Below, piece by piece: positions 24,860-36,296 of a DNA stretch of 64,000 nt; the stretch's first letter is position 1, and each line of letters begins with the position of its first letter. Location of the stretch: NCBI GenBank assembly GCA_031472005.1, contig PZJY01000010.1, positions 186,001 through 250,000 on the forward strand, given 5' to 3'. Both the position numbers and the translations under genes were made by a program. The DNA is from Tetracladium setigerum. Taxonomy: Eukaryota; Ascomycota; Leotiomycetes; Helotiales. The notes below the pieces were generated by a model that saw nothing but the letters and a program-made list of their open reading frames with translations, did no database searches and was not told the origin of the DNA.

Positions 24860-25618
24860 CTACCAACCCTGCCTCTTCAGCTCTGCGACTCTCCTTACAG
24901 TAGCAGTAAAGCTCGCCTTGAAATTCCTCCTCCACCTCACACTCGCCAACCGCTTTCTCTTCAGGCCCGGGCGTTCATAATATCGTTGAGCTTGAAAATT
25001 ATTTTGAACTTTGTTTCTCGAGCACATTATATCCACTGCCCGTATACTCTTTGTCAACGTCATGTTCTCATTCACATACACCATCCTTCCCGCGGCTGGG
25101 CCCAGTTTGACTGCTACTCTAGGGGGCGAAGGCGGAGCAAGAGAAGGTGATTTGTGCATGGCGTCGCTGTTTTGAAGGGATTGGGAGGTATCGTAGGGAT
25201 TCAGCATGTTGCCAAAGTTGAATTCGGAAGCCCTTTGGTGGGCTGTGGAGAGTTTGGGAGGGTTGACTTTGTGCCAGGCCTCGAGGAGGTCGTTGGAGGA
25301 GCTGCCGCCAACATTCTTACGACTGTCTGCGCTGGTGGGAGAGGGTTCTCCCCATCCCAGGGATTTGCTGATGTTGCTGAGTTCATCAGCTGAGGATGAG
25401 ACTTTGGAGCCGTCGGCAGGGGTTGGCCTTGCGGGTGCAGTAGTACTCGGTTTGAATGCAGATTTGGTAGTTGAGTTCGTGAATGTTCGGTATGAGGGTT
25501 TGTTCTGTCTCAATTGCTGGCTAGAATGCCATCGACTGGTGGTTGACGATGTGAAAAGGCAGGCTAGAGGGGAGACCTGGGAGCGCAGGAGCGCATCGGT
25601 GGCACGTCGAAGCTCCAT
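24860..25618 (-). CDS. MRP21: mitochondrial small-subunit ribosomal protein bS21m (MRP21)
   Basis: Component of the mitochondrial 37S ribosomal subunit, 252 aa, no intron. The N-terminus is Arg/Ser/Thr-rich and acid-poor, as for a mitochondrial presequence (MELRRATDALLRSQVSPLAC, then SSTTSRWHSS). A long low-complexity linker follows. The conserved bS21 core is at the C-terminus: NENMTLTKSIRAVDIMCSRN, then QAQRYYERPGLKRKRLASVR and RWRRNF, which is the S21 basic helix. Fungal MRP21 has this layout of a long variable N-part and a short C-terminal S21 domain. It is divergent with the RBM25-like gene, with only 318 bp between start codons. Confidence 0.88.
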   Translation of the reverse strand: MELRRATDALLRSQVSPLACLFTSSTTSRWHSSQQLRQNKPSYRTFTNSTTKSAFKPSTTAPARPTPADGSKVSSSADELSNISKSLGWGEPSPTSADSRKNVGGSSSNDLLEAWHKVNPPKLSTAHQRASEFNFGNMLNPYDTSQSLQNSDAMHKSPSLAPPSPPRVAVKLGPAAGRMVYVNENMTLTKSIRAVDIMCSRNKVQNNFQAQRYYERPGLKRKRLASVRWRRNFKASFTATVRRVAELKRQGW

Positions 25619-25936
25619 TGGACTGCCAATTTGTTAGAGATTCGATCAATGCGTCTGCGGTTATGGTGAACTGACCTGGTGGTGAATTTGGTGATGATTT
25701 GGTGATGTTTGGCCAGTTGAGGAGAGATATTTTGGAGCTGTCGCGCTAGTTTTCTTGGCCTGTGCGCCCGAGATTTTTGGAGATGGTCAAAGGTCGTGTT
25801 GACTTCAGAAAATGCGCTTGCGACAACGTCAACAACTCCCCTTTCACCCTTCGACTTCAACTTTATTGTATTTCGATCAAGAGATTGGGGTCTATAAGAT
25901 ATCAACACAACCAGTCCCCTTTCGTATTTCCTTACC
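25619..25936. promoter_or_regulatory. short bidirectional promoter, MRP21 / RBM25
   Basis: 318 bp between two divergent start codons; both promoters must lie here or overlap the leaders. No TATA consensus was noticed, as is common for housekeeping promoters. Confidence 0.5.
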
Positions 25937-28419
25937 ATGTCTTACAATCCTTACGGGGGTAAGTTTGCGATTCCATGGAGCTTCAATGTCCTCCCTCAGC
26001 TTGCTAACTACTTTGAACAGCATCACCCTATGGCCGACCGCCAGGTTTTGGCGCGTTTCCAGGCCAAGGCAATCCTGCGCCTGGCATGGGACCGCCTCCG
26101 GGAATGGGTTTGTCGCTCGCACAGTCTGTAAGGGAATATAACTGACTTTCTACATAGGTCCTCCTCCTGGGATGGGCGCCGCCCCTGGTACGATATCTGC
26201 ACCAGGTGTCCAACAAGCCAGTATCCCCTCACAATCTGGGAGACCGAGTGGAATCCCAGCTAGTTTTCAAGCTCCTCCAAATATGCCAAATATCAACTTC
26301 TCCGCGCCAGTAATTCGACTCGGCACTGGACCTACGAAAGCCGCCCCTACAGCAGGAGGAAGAAGGGACGGGGACAATCAGCAATCCGGTGGACGTGCAG
26401 GCTTGGGCGCTGAGAGGGGGATGGATGCTCAACGACAAGCGTTACGGGAGAGTATGATGTCCTTGGTACCACCTACGAAGGAGGAAATTGTTCGGACGAT
26501 TTTTGTTGGTGGCATTACGGATGGAGCTGGTGGGGATGAGGGGATCGAGCGTATACTTTGCACAGCTGGACGACTACGAAGATGGGACAGAGCTGTTGAT
26601 GCTACTGGGAAGAAGTGTTCCTTTGGATTTGCACAGTATGATGATCCGGAGAGTTTGTCTACAGCCGTGGAGGTTCTCAAGGACATCGAAATACCTACGA
26701 AGAGACAGGCACCAAGCGATGGCGTGAAGAAAGAGGAAACGGATGAGGAAATTGAGAAGAGCAAATTGTTGGTTTTTGTTGATGATAATTCACTGAATTA
26801 CCTTGAAAGTTGGCAATCAAACCGAACCGAAGATTCTTCAGCCGAACAAGCAAGACTGGATGCAGCGAAATCTGGTCTCAGAGCTGCCCTGTATGAGCTC
26901 TTCCACCCTCCGATGTTCGTCAAGATGGATGCGGAGGATGTCACAATGCAGGATGTCGAGGGAGGCGATAATGTGGAGGTTGTCAACATACCTTTGGCAG
27001 CCGATGATGAGCTTGCGGACATTCCAGCGGAGATGAGGGAAACCGTAGCTCTGGAGATTGCGGCTTTCAGGGATCGAAGTACCAGGAGGGATCTTGAGCG
27101 TCTGAAGCGAGAGGAAGAAATGGAGGCCATGGAGCGACAGCGAAATGCTCCATCTCGGACTTCCAGGCTTACGTCGCCCCCTCCTAACACCCCAAGTGGA
27201 CCCAGTGGTGGATCGAACAATATTCCACTTGGCCCACGAGGTGTTCCAAACGCACCATCTGGCCCCAAGAATCAAGGTGTCCAAATTCCAAGGGACTACC
27301 AAAAGGGTGTTTCGTTTGTTAACGGTAGCGGGATCAACGGAGCAGCTAGTGGTGACGTCTGGATCAACAGGGAGGAAGAGGACGATGAGGCAAGCGACGA
27401 AGAACTGCAGCGTCGACGTGTAGCCAAGAAGGAAACAGAACTAGAAAAGCAATACCTCGACCAAGAAAGACGCTGGCTGAACAGAGAACGCTCAAGAACA
27501 GCAGCTGTACAACGGGAAGAGGAAAGAGAAAACGAAGATGACGCAAAAGCAGAGCAAGAAAAAGAAAAAGCCGCAAAACGATTAGCGGAATGGGATGATG
27601 ATGCCGAAGGCGAGAGGAAAGCAGAGGAATACTACGCGGATCGCAGCATGTGGATTCGAAATCGCGCACTGTTTCGCGCGAGAGAAACAGCTGCTGATGA
27701 GAGAGATCGTCAAGCAGAACAGAAGGAGCGAGCTCGTGACGAAGCGAATCAAGAGCAAGCTCGTGGGATGGCTGATTCATTCCTGGAGCGCCAAGCAGAG
27801 GAGCTGGAGTCGAGAGCCGGTCCGGCAAGAGTTGGTATTCAACAACCCTTCAAACTCTCTCTTGGTGCAGCTGCACAGAAAGCCCAGAAGGTCGTTGCTC
27901 CCCGCCGAACTGTCGCCGAGGTTGAAGGTCTCCTTGAAGACGAGGAGGATGCAGATAAGGCTTCCAAGCGCACACTCATCCCTATCAAATTCGATCCAGC
28001 TACCACCGCTGCTCTCTCAGACGAAGAAAGAGATCAAGCTGTTCGCCAACTCGCCGCAGAAATTCCAACGGACAAAGAAGGACTTTGGAATTGGAGCGTC
28101 AAGTGGGAGTTCGTGGATGACGCGATTATCGTTGAGAAGCTGCGACCTTTCGTTGAGAAGAAGATCGTGGAGTATCTCGGTGTTCAAGAGCAGTTACTCG
28201 TTGAGGTGGTGGAGGAGTGCGTTAGAAGTAGGGGAAAGCCTCAGGATTTGGTGGAGCAATTGGAAGGGGTACGTTCTTTTCCTCCTTATTTTCATTGCAA
28301 AGCATTTGCTAACAATTTACGAATAGGCACTCGATGAAGAAGCTGAGGTATTGGTGAAGAAGTTATGGCGAATGGTGGTCTTCTTCTCTGAGAGCGAGAA
28401 GAGGGGTCTTTCGGCGTAG
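25937..28419 (+). CDS. RBM25-like splicing factor (RRM and PWI domains)
   Basis: Nuclear pre-mRNA splicing protein, 770 aa. Exons: 25937-25958, 26021-26107, 26158-28268 and 28327-28419. The Pro/Gly-rich N-terminus (MSYNPYGASPYGRPPGFGAF) is formed only by splicing the two small 5' exons. An RRM follows (TIFVGGITDG, CSFGFAQYDDPES). The middle has the RBM25-type KLLVFVDDNSLNYLESW block, a Pro/Ser linker and a long charged Glu/Arg coiled region (roughly residues 460-620). A C-terminal PWI domain (LWNWSVKWEFVDDAIIVEKL, then RPFVEKKIVEYLG) is completed by the last exon (LWRMVVFFSESEKRGL). No damage seen. Animal RBM25 is a U1 snRNP-associated splicing regulator; the same role here is inferred. Confidence 0.88.
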
Positions 28420-30055
28420 ATTCGGGCTGAGCATTTATGGAAACTGGGACGACGAGCATGGTGAGGCTCGCTGAGTTATGTTGTATGAGTATGTTAGTAT
28501 TATACAGCCACGTTGCGTTGATATAATTAAATTTATTTCATCCATTCAAAACTGGCGAATTGGTCGGTTAAGGTGGTAATTGCACATGTTTAATTTTGTT
28601 TTCCTTCTCTTTACATCCTTCCAAGCTGGCTAAACTTAGTCTGTCGGCTGTCTACATCCTTCGGGTATAATTGCCCTTTGTCAAATCTTAGTTAAAGGTC
28701 TCTCATCGTTCTATCGGAGCAGATTGGGATGAATATGAGTTTGAGGTTATTCAAGGGTTCAAAATTCTATGCACCCTTGTGACGGGGAGACGCTACCAAT
28801 GGAGAGTCTTTCATCAACATCTTTCTTGCTAAGCGTTCTGCATAATTCAGGATGTTGCTTCTAGTGTGACTCTCGGAGAGACTACCAATTATTCACGTGG
28901 GTGGTGGACTAGAAATCTTAATATGACAGGTCATGTAAAATCCAAGGCTGTTTGGGAGAAGATGATAGGGAACAGATACTTGATATGATTGATCTCGTTC
29001 AACGTCGTAATAATAAGGATTGCGCCACAAACATTAGCGTCATATCAGCGTTTATATCTTCATACTCATACTTTTCTTCTTCGTCGGGTAGGCATTCTTT
29101 GAAGATATGATGTCATCTTTGTGTTGTAGGTTTTTGGGTCTACTTTTACAGTGGATGATCATCAGGCATCCTCGGCGGAATAGGTTTTGAGTTTCGCTGA
29201 GCCTAACAAACATATAATATAGATATTTGATTCACGATTTAAGATGTCAAAGAAGAGAAAACGTTTAGGCTTGATGATCAAGTAAAAGTGGACAAACTCA
29301 GGTCCACATCCGAGGATCAGGTGAAACCAGGTTCTATCTCAATCGAGAAAACATTTGATTGCGCGTGTAACAAATAGCTAGTCTAATATGTGCCTTAGAT
29401 ACTAAGTATCTTTTCTTACTAGATACGTATTTAAAAGGTGTAACGGCTCACAATCTCAAATTTAGGTGGAGTGCCTAACGGGTGTGTCTTTGAAAAGTAT
29501 TCCAATGTTGGAGCCTTGCACGTGCAGCGCCCCAGGTCTTCGAGTTTTGTACTGTGCAATTGAACCAAAATGGAATAACCAAGGATATATATAATTTTCT
29601 TAATTTTATGAAACAGCTTACGAGAGAATTAATTTGTCATCGCGATCTTCATATTCTCTGAATATCTATAGCTACCTACCTACCTATTTATTATTAGGTG
29701 CATCGAGGTCAGTGAGGGCGTCTCCATGCACACCATCGTCTCAGCCTTGTCAGGTACTCGGCAATGGCTTCTCATTTCTCTTGATTTCAAGGGGGCAGTG
29801 TCTTTTCTCATAAGTTTTCTCATTTCTTTACTGCTCTTTCTCTCAGTCAGCCCCCTTCCTTGCCGCTGTGGCTGAATTACCAGACCAAGAGCTGAAAAAA
29901 AGAAAGCGACACCCCTTCGTTGGACTGTTGTTCAAAAAGAAGGCATGAGCATGTCTCTTGTTGCCTACACAGGCACACATGTTTTTCATCTCCATTCACG
30001 CCCTTCTAGCAATCAATAATGTGAACCGCTCACTCCACGGCTCCCCATCGCGATA
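28420..30055. other. intergenic, no gene seen
   Basis: 1.6 kb without coding signal, AT-rich in 28960-29700. It marks the change from the housekeeping block to the accessory region. Confidence 0.45.
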
Positions 30056-30748
30056 ATGCCTTTCTATCCTCCACTGCCTATTACGGCCTCGATTTTGAAT
30101 CTAATCTTCCTCTACTTGTTCTCTCTCCCAACAACACTAGCCATAGCTCATGGAACTAGATCTTGCACGACATACCCCTTTTGCGACACATATCCTGAAT
30201 GTTCGCGCAACTGTCTGGGTGGTCGTGATGGGAATTACCCATTCTACCACTCTTATGGAACAGACATGACCAAGATCTGCAGCACGGGAGAAAATCTGAA
30301 GGACCAATATAGCATGGTTTTCGATTGCGTTGCGAGGAACTGCAACAGTGTCGAAGGCCAGATGGCGTGGAACTGCCTAGTAGATGATTGTGCGAATGAT
30401 GGCTTCCAGCTCGCAACCGGACTGAAGCCATCGGCATATGATGTATATGGTAGGTTAGTCCTGCTCCCAGCTCACTCAGTTCCTATTATTGACCAGATTG
30501 TTTACTCAGTTCCCAAATCCATCACGACGAGTGTCCTTTCTGCGTTCCCATCTGCAGTATCACCGCCCACCACTAGTACATCGTCGAGCAGCAACAAAGA
30601 TTCCGACTCAGGCAACAACACAGGCAACATGATAGCGATTATTTTTGGAGTGATAGGTGTAGTCATTACACTGTCAACGCTGATAGTTAATTTGTACCAG
30701 CTGAAAAAGAAAAGGGAGACGTGCTGGGGCGGACGGTTTCGAAGATGA
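30056..30748 (+). CDS. cysteine-rich extracellular protein with C-terminal membrane anchor
   Basis: 230 aa if unspliced. N-terminal signal segment (SILNLIFLYLFSLPTTLAIA), then a compact Cys-rich domain with about nine cysteines (CTTYPFCDTYPECSRNCLGG, FDCVARNCNSV, WNCLVDDCAN), a Ser/Thr-rich stalk (PPTTSTSSSS), one membrane helix (MIAIIFGVIGVVITLSTLIV) and a basic cytosolic end (KKKRE). The layout resembles fungal CFEM-type surface proteins, but the spacing does not match the CFEM signature cleanly, so no family is claimed. A GTATAT...CAG segment of 54 nt around 30443-30496 is in frame and could be an intron. Possible surface sensor or adhesion role is inference. Confidence 0.65.
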   Translation: MPFYPPLPITASILNLIFLYLFSLPTTLAIAHGTRSCTTYPFCDTYPECSRNCLGGRDGNYPFYHSYGTDMTKICSTGENLKDQYSMVFDCVARNCNSVEGQMAWNCLVDDCANDGFQLATGLKPSAYDVYGRLVLLPAHSVPIIDQIVYSVPKSITTSVLSAFPSAVSPPTTSTSSSSNKDSDSGNNTGNMIAIIFGVIGVVITLSTLIVNLYQLKKKRETCWGGRFRR

Positions 30749-31474
30749 AGTGTAACAGGAAGCCGAAGAGGGAAAATTATTGTTGAGACCGTTCTATTGT
30801 AAGAGTAAGTCTAAGGAAGAAAATGTCAGGGGTCCTAATACTTGCTGATTTGATTCCTGTAGTGGCTGGTGAAGTAGAGGTCATGCCCGTCTCAACGATT
30901 CGTCTCCCAAGCAAGTGGTAAGAGGTAGACCGCTGCCGCAATTTGCTACAGCCAAAAAAAAGCCGGCATCCGCAATGCCCTGGAAATTACGAATTCGTAC
31001 CATAGGAAGACAGTATGAACTAGGTCATCCGAGATCAGTTTTGCGCCAAAATCTGCTATTTTGTTACATGTGATGGGTTGCCTAGTTCCTCGCTCACCTA
31101 ACCGAGACCTGAGCTCACAACGCACTGGGCCACATAAATTGTGGAATCAGTCCACTTGTAATTAAGGTGCTCAAACCTTGCAAGTTCAAGTATTGTCTCT
31201 ATTTCAGATTGCTTACTTACATTTGGAAATTGCAACTATGATGTGAGGAGTGCAGCCAACCAATCACAGCCTTGCGCGTTCGCGTTCATGTTCACGCCTG
31301 ACAGGTAAGCCCAAGGAAACGTCGGGCTGGCAGGTCCGTCAGCGATTGAGCTCAAATCTATCTATAAAGATCATGAGCTGCTGCACTTATCTGTTCCTCT
31401 ATTTTCTCTCTTGACTTCCATCTTATTCCACTTTCAACTGGCGTTCTTAAACCACAAACTATTGCATTCTTACT
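30749..31474. other. intergenic with promoter of the FAD oxidoreductase
   Basis: No gene. A TATA-like TCTATAAAG lies near 31363-31371, about 105 bp upstream of the next start codon. Confidence 0.45.
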
Positions 31475-32944
31475 ATGGCAACCTCCCAGTCATCAAAACT
31501 TTCTGTTCTAGAAGAATTCCTCAAAAAACATCCACAAATCACATACGCAGCTCCCTCCTCACCCACCTACACATCCCTACGCGAAATATTCCTCCTTGAC
31601 CAAAAGGCTACCCCCTTGGCCATCGCCCGACCCCAAACCGCCTCCGACGTATCGCTCTTAATCAAATTCGCTATCTCCCAACACATCAAATTCGTAATCC
31701 GAAGCGGAGGCCATAGTCTCTCTGGCGCCTCCCAATACGATGGAGCATTAACTATCGACATGCGAGACATTTCCTACGTCAAAATCTCACCAGATAAAAG
31801 TTCAGCCAAGATCGGAGGAGGGATTTTGCAGATGGACTTAGCGACTGAGTTGGCGGAAGAGGGACTGGTGACTCCAACAGGCACGATTGGCAGTGTGGGC
31901 TATGTAGGGTGGGCAACGTATGGGGGATATGGGCCATTCTCTTCGCATTGGGGACTGGGTGTTGATCAGATTTTAGGGTCGAAGATTATTAACTCAGAGG
32001 GCAACATTGTAGATGCTGATGCGAATATGCTAAAGGGGATTAGGGGGGCTGGTGGACTGTTTGGAGTTATTGTTGAGCTGGAAATTAAGGTTTATGCTTT
32101 GAGGAATGTTAGTCCTCTTGTTAAAATGATTGGATCCTGACGTAAGGATTTAAGCTAACATAATCTACCAACCAAGCAGATCTTCACGGGAACCATCATC
32201 TTTGATTCCCAGGACCTTAATTCAACGTTCAAGAAGTTCAATGTGGGGTACCAGGAACTCTCGAGAAAGGGGTTGCCAGCCGAACTGATAGCTCAGCAAA
32301 TGATCATCAACTCCCCGCAGGACAGAATGATGTGCATCGGTTTCACGTGGAGCTCAGAAAATCTCGAGACGGGGCGGATTTGGTTGGCTAAGATTGAAGC
32401 ACTGGGCACCGCAATAATGAACACAGTTGCAGTGACGACAGTCCCTGAGTTTATGAAAGCCACTGCCGCTTTGGTACCTTCCACCGTCTATGGCTCAAGT
32501 CGGACGCACAACTTGCGGGTAATCAGCGGCGAAGTAACAAGAATCATAACCGACAATTTTGCGACGATGCCAATAGATGGTGCGTCAATGTTCTCTATCC
32601 ATGAACTGCGAGGGCCCTCAGCAACTTCGAACAATGAGTCGGTTTTCGGGACGAGAGAACCACATTTCATGCTTGAAATACTCGGCTACTCGATAAAGGA
32701 GGAGAATAGAGAGCAATCTCTTGCTTGGGCGGAAGCCACTTGGCAGGATCTGAAGTCAATCGATAGTTCAAATCTCCTCCCAGGGACGTACATATCTCTA
32801 GAGCCCTCTGTGGACGTGTCTGGGCAAGTACCGCTGTCAAAGCTATACGGAGATAATGACCAAGAGGTCTTGGCGCTGAAACGAGAATTTGACTTGGGTA
32901 ATGTTTTCGATTTGGCTACACCGAGGTTGAAGAACTTCTTGTAA
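31475..32944 (+). CDS. FAD-linked oxidoreductase, berberine-bridge-enzyme type
   Basis: FAD-dependent oxidase or dehydrogenase of the BBE-like/PCMH class, 465 aa. Exons 31475-32107 and 32180-32944, donor GTTAGT, phase 0. The FAD-binding PCMH domain is clear: PLAIARPQTASDVSLLIKFA, FVIRSGGHSLSG with the histidine that covalently binds FAD, then IGGGILQMDLATEL and WGLGVDQILGSKIIN. The second covalent site, a Cys in bicovalent BBE enzymes, is replaced: the segment reads IGSVGYVGWATYGGYGPFSS, so single attachment is expected. The usual C-terminal BBE block with YxN motif was not seen; the protein ends LATPRLKNFL. No signal peptide, so cytosolic. It converges on a Zn2Cys6 regulator 271 bp away; fungal members often serve secondary metabolism (inference). 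Confidence 0.85.
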
Positions 32945-33215
32945 ATGTATTTAATTACGCAAAGGTTCACATTAGTGCGAAGGTTTTGATATGATGGTTG
33001 TGGTTGAGGATGTGATGCGTGGCCACGTGTTTTCGTGTTTAAATTCTACCAGATTAGAACTAGTAGACTTTAGTTTCTTTACTTATATAGTTTCCGGTGA
33101 TGGATCTCGAATACTTGAAGGTTCTTCTCTTGAATATCAAATACCCCCTACCTACGGCCTCCAAGGCCCATGGCCACCCCTTGACAATTAGTTGATTTCG
33201 AGTCGGGTGTCCGAC

Positions 33216-34619
33216 TCACTTCTCGAGGTTCACCCTGAATTCCTTTGAGACAATCTTCAGTGGGAAATCTAAAGTCCACATATAAACTGATGGCATCGAT
33301 TCGCGGAGCTTGTAAAGCGCATTAACGGGAACGCTGCAACTTCCAGCCCCGTGAACCCACCATGCAGACTTACCTTCCAGAAGTTCGAGCAGTGCGATGT
33401 TGCGAGCAAGTAACGCCATAGCCGTCGAGTCTTTTTCCTCCAGCAAGTGAACAAAGCAACGTGGAACTCGGTGCAAAAACGTTACAATCTTGTGCTCGAG
33501 GGTAGCAATTTCTAGACATCCTCCTGCAATGAGAGCATATACTGCAATAATCTCATTTGCTGCCTTGTGGTACGATTCTTCGACGTTCGGATCAGTGTAA
33601 GTATAATCGAACCCGTTAAAGAGGTTGGCCATGTCCTGTAAAGTCATTTCCATGAATTCATTGTTGAAGTAAGAGCCCTGTTCTTCGTCGATGGCGACTA
33701 TAGCGTAGCTTCCATATTTCTTGAGCCAAAGAGAACCCTCCTGAGATAGTTTTTCAATGCCTTGACACATGCGGTATGTCCCGACTCCCACAGTATTCGA
33801 TTCCTCAGATTCGCCACTGTTAGATGCCAACCAGTTGTAATGTGCCAGCAAGATAGCACCTAGGAGGAGAGGCTCTGCATTATCACAGTCGATATTGCTG
33901 ATTGCATTCCGCTGCTTCACAATGGCTTTGTCGAAATAAGATCGTGCAGCCGCAGCTAACATTCTATCACTTGGGTTTAGAGACAGAAGATTCAAGGCGG
34001 AGATTCCAAGGAGGGCATTAAGCACGATTTCTGACGAGAATGCGATCTGTGGAATGTCAAACTCCCATATCGAATGTGATATCGAAGGTTTTGCCGTGAG
34101 AAGAGGTCGACTGCATGTTGATTTAGTAAAATGGTGCATAAGTCGCAGGTCTAGATGACATGACGATGTGATCCCAACTGGAGTGACGGATGGAGATTTC
34201 TGCAACGAGGCACTCCGCGGGCCAACAGAAGATCTAACCAGAGAGGCTATGTTATCTTGGCTAACGGATCCATATTTGCAGCAAGAAGAATCCGCAAATC
34301 TCCTTTTACAGTTTCCACAAGGTCTTTCTTCGTTGCACTGCTCGTGTCAGGCATTTCATGAACAGAGTACTCGGGTAATCTTACCTTGATTTTCCGGGTC
34401 TTGCACTGATTGCAACCCTAGTAAACCTGAGACCTTTATCCATTACGGATTCGTAAGATCTCATACCTTGGTAGATTTTTTATAGGGTCTTTTGTAAGTC
34501 GTCTTCCGTGAATCCGAGACAACTTGAGGTCGTGGAGGCGGTTCAAACATGGCTGTACCACTTGAGAGCGTCGAGTCCCGTATCGGGACAGTAACACGGT
34601 TTCCACGAGGAGTCGGCAT
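33216..34619 (-). CDS. Zn(II)2Cys6 transcription factor
   Basis: 435 aa. Exons: 34467-34619 (MPTPRGNRVTVPIRD...KKSTK), 34385-34417 (GCNQCKTRKIK, only 33 nt) and 33216-34337. The cluster is split twice: GCNQCKTRKIK, then CNEERPCGNCKRRFADSSC, giving the C-x2-C-x6-C-x5-C-x2-C pattern. Downstream is the small regulator domain (DLRLMHHFTKSTC, ALLGISALNLL, AILLAHYNWLA) typical of the fungal_trans_2-like, sterol-uptake-regulator-like class. Because of the two tiny 5' exons, simple frame calling finds only the part after about 34205. It is convergent with the FAD oxidoreductase and may regulate it (inference from proximity only). Confidence 0.82.
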
Positions 34620-35832
34620 TGTTATAAGCGGTTAGAAAAGTGAAGCTGAAAGACAAGTGATGTAAGGTAGTTGTCCTCAGAATTAACGATGGCCACTTTG
34701 GGCCCCGAAACGCGCCAAATTCTTACCTAAGAACTTGAGTATTAATCATCTCGAGGTAAGAAATCACTGTCACCCTTGTAAAGCGGTGAGTGTTCAACCA
34801 ATTCATAAACAACTTTGCTGGCTTTCGCCCCACGAATTCCTTTCTTTAGCAATGGCAGAAAACATGGGTGACGGCGACGTCTTGTTGGTGATAACTGTAT
34901 GTCGCGTCCGCGACGCATGCTCTGAAGGAGCATCTATCTTGACCTCCCGAAAAGTATAGAGACGTGTTTGCCGAGGCCTTATATCTATTTATAAATATTC
35001 TATATTTTACTTTTAATGATAATTTTAATAAGCATATAGTTCTGTTTGCATGTTCAGTCCATTCGGAATGTACGCTAGTAAGGTGAAGTCGGGAGCGACG
35101 ACAACTTGCTGTAGATGATGTATCAGTAATACATTAGGATTATCCTCTTCGGACTGGCGATCTAAATGACAAACCTTGCCTTTGTGCTCCTCTCGTATCG
35201 GCTTTGACTCAGCGAAGACTAAACGCAAATCCGCATTCTAAATCCATCTCACGGGCAGCGCAATCATCGCAAGTAGCTTTATAATATTCGGACCAAAATG
35301 ATCCCATTCAGTCTGGTGGATAAATTTCACACCAACAACCCATCAGGTTACACTCAAGCGAACGCAAAGGCTGAGGAATTACCACGTGATACAAGCTGAA
35401 TTCCTTCCGATGAGCTACAGTGCCGAGTCGGGTCATCTTTCATCAGAGGAAAATTTAAGGACCGTGAAAAGGTTAATATGTAAGTTGCGGGGAAGCAGGA
35501 ATGGCTGAATCCTGGTGGCTTGAAGTGGTCCAGTAAACAACGTGCCACAACGATCCGGAAGAAGGGATGGAACCCTGTGATGCTTATCTTAATTTAATTC
35601 CGACTTCGGATTTGATGAAAGGATCAAAATAGAGATGCGACGTATTACGTGGTGTAAAAAGGCTATACGGAATAATGCAGTTGCGAACTGTAGAAATTGA
35701 TGGGTGCAGACTTGCGGGGTATATATAAACTCAATCAATCCCAAGTTCCCAACCTTACTACTCGAATTCCATCAAGGCACAAAGTAAACATCAAAACCCT
35801 AAAAAGCAATCAAACCACACCCTTTCTGCAAG
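34620..35832. other. intergenic between regulator and candidate effector
   Basis: No gene seen; 34980-35030 is very AT-rich. Contains the divergent promoters of the Zn2Cys6 gene and the small secreted protein. Confidence 0.45.
35720..35729 (+). promoter_or_regulatory. TATA box of the small secreted protein gene
   Basis: TATATATAAA about 105 bp upstream of the start codon at 35833, a normal distance for a fungal TATA promoter and typical of inducible genes. Confidence 0.6.
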
Positions 35833-36296
35833 ATGAAGATCATTCAGGCACTCGCTAGTCTTATGCTTGTCGGCAGCAGCTTGGCTATTGCGATGCCGAA
35901 CCCGTTCGGTATGTTCGTGTTCACGAAAACTAAATTCGTCATGCTAACTTCTCAACCAGCGGGAGTTGAGTCCCGGGCATTGTGCAAAAAGCCTTTCTGC
36001 AAGGCCAAGTGCCCTGACGGATTGTAAGCAAGCATCTCCAATGCCTATTGAAGTAGAAACGCGAAATTGACATCTGAAAGTTTGTACAACTGCTGTGTGA
36101 CCTACATTCAAGATCCATGCACCAATCATTATTGCAAGAGCAAGACAGATACGGAATGTCTCTGCAAATGCTCTAATGGAAAGTAAGTCATATCAACCCA
36201 TTTCGGAAGTAGGGTTCTGACAGATCTAGTGGATCCTACCTTTGCAACGTCCAGTATATTCGCGACCCGTGCGCAATTCTAGAGGAGACGTCTTAG
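35833..36296 (+). CDS. small secreted cysteine-rich protein, candidate effector
   Basis: 104 aa from four tiny exons: 35833-35908, 35960-36023, 36081-36182 and 36224-36296, all with good splice sites and matching phases. Signal peptide MKIIQALASLMLVGSSLAIA. The mature part has about 13 cysteines (CKKPFCKAKC, YNCCVTYIQDPC, HYCKSKTDTECLCKCSNG, YLCNVQYIRDPC). The two blocks LYNCCVTYIQDPC and SYLCNVQYIRDPC are clearly related and suggest an internal duplication, one copy per late exon. No family recognised. Size, Cys content, TATA promoter and gene-poor setting fit a secreted effector or antimicrobial-type protein; the function is unknown. Confidence 0.75.

Noticed and set aside
26798..27302. Two minus-strand frames over the RBM25-like gene
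   Set aside because: Shadows of the highly charged plus-strand coding sequence.
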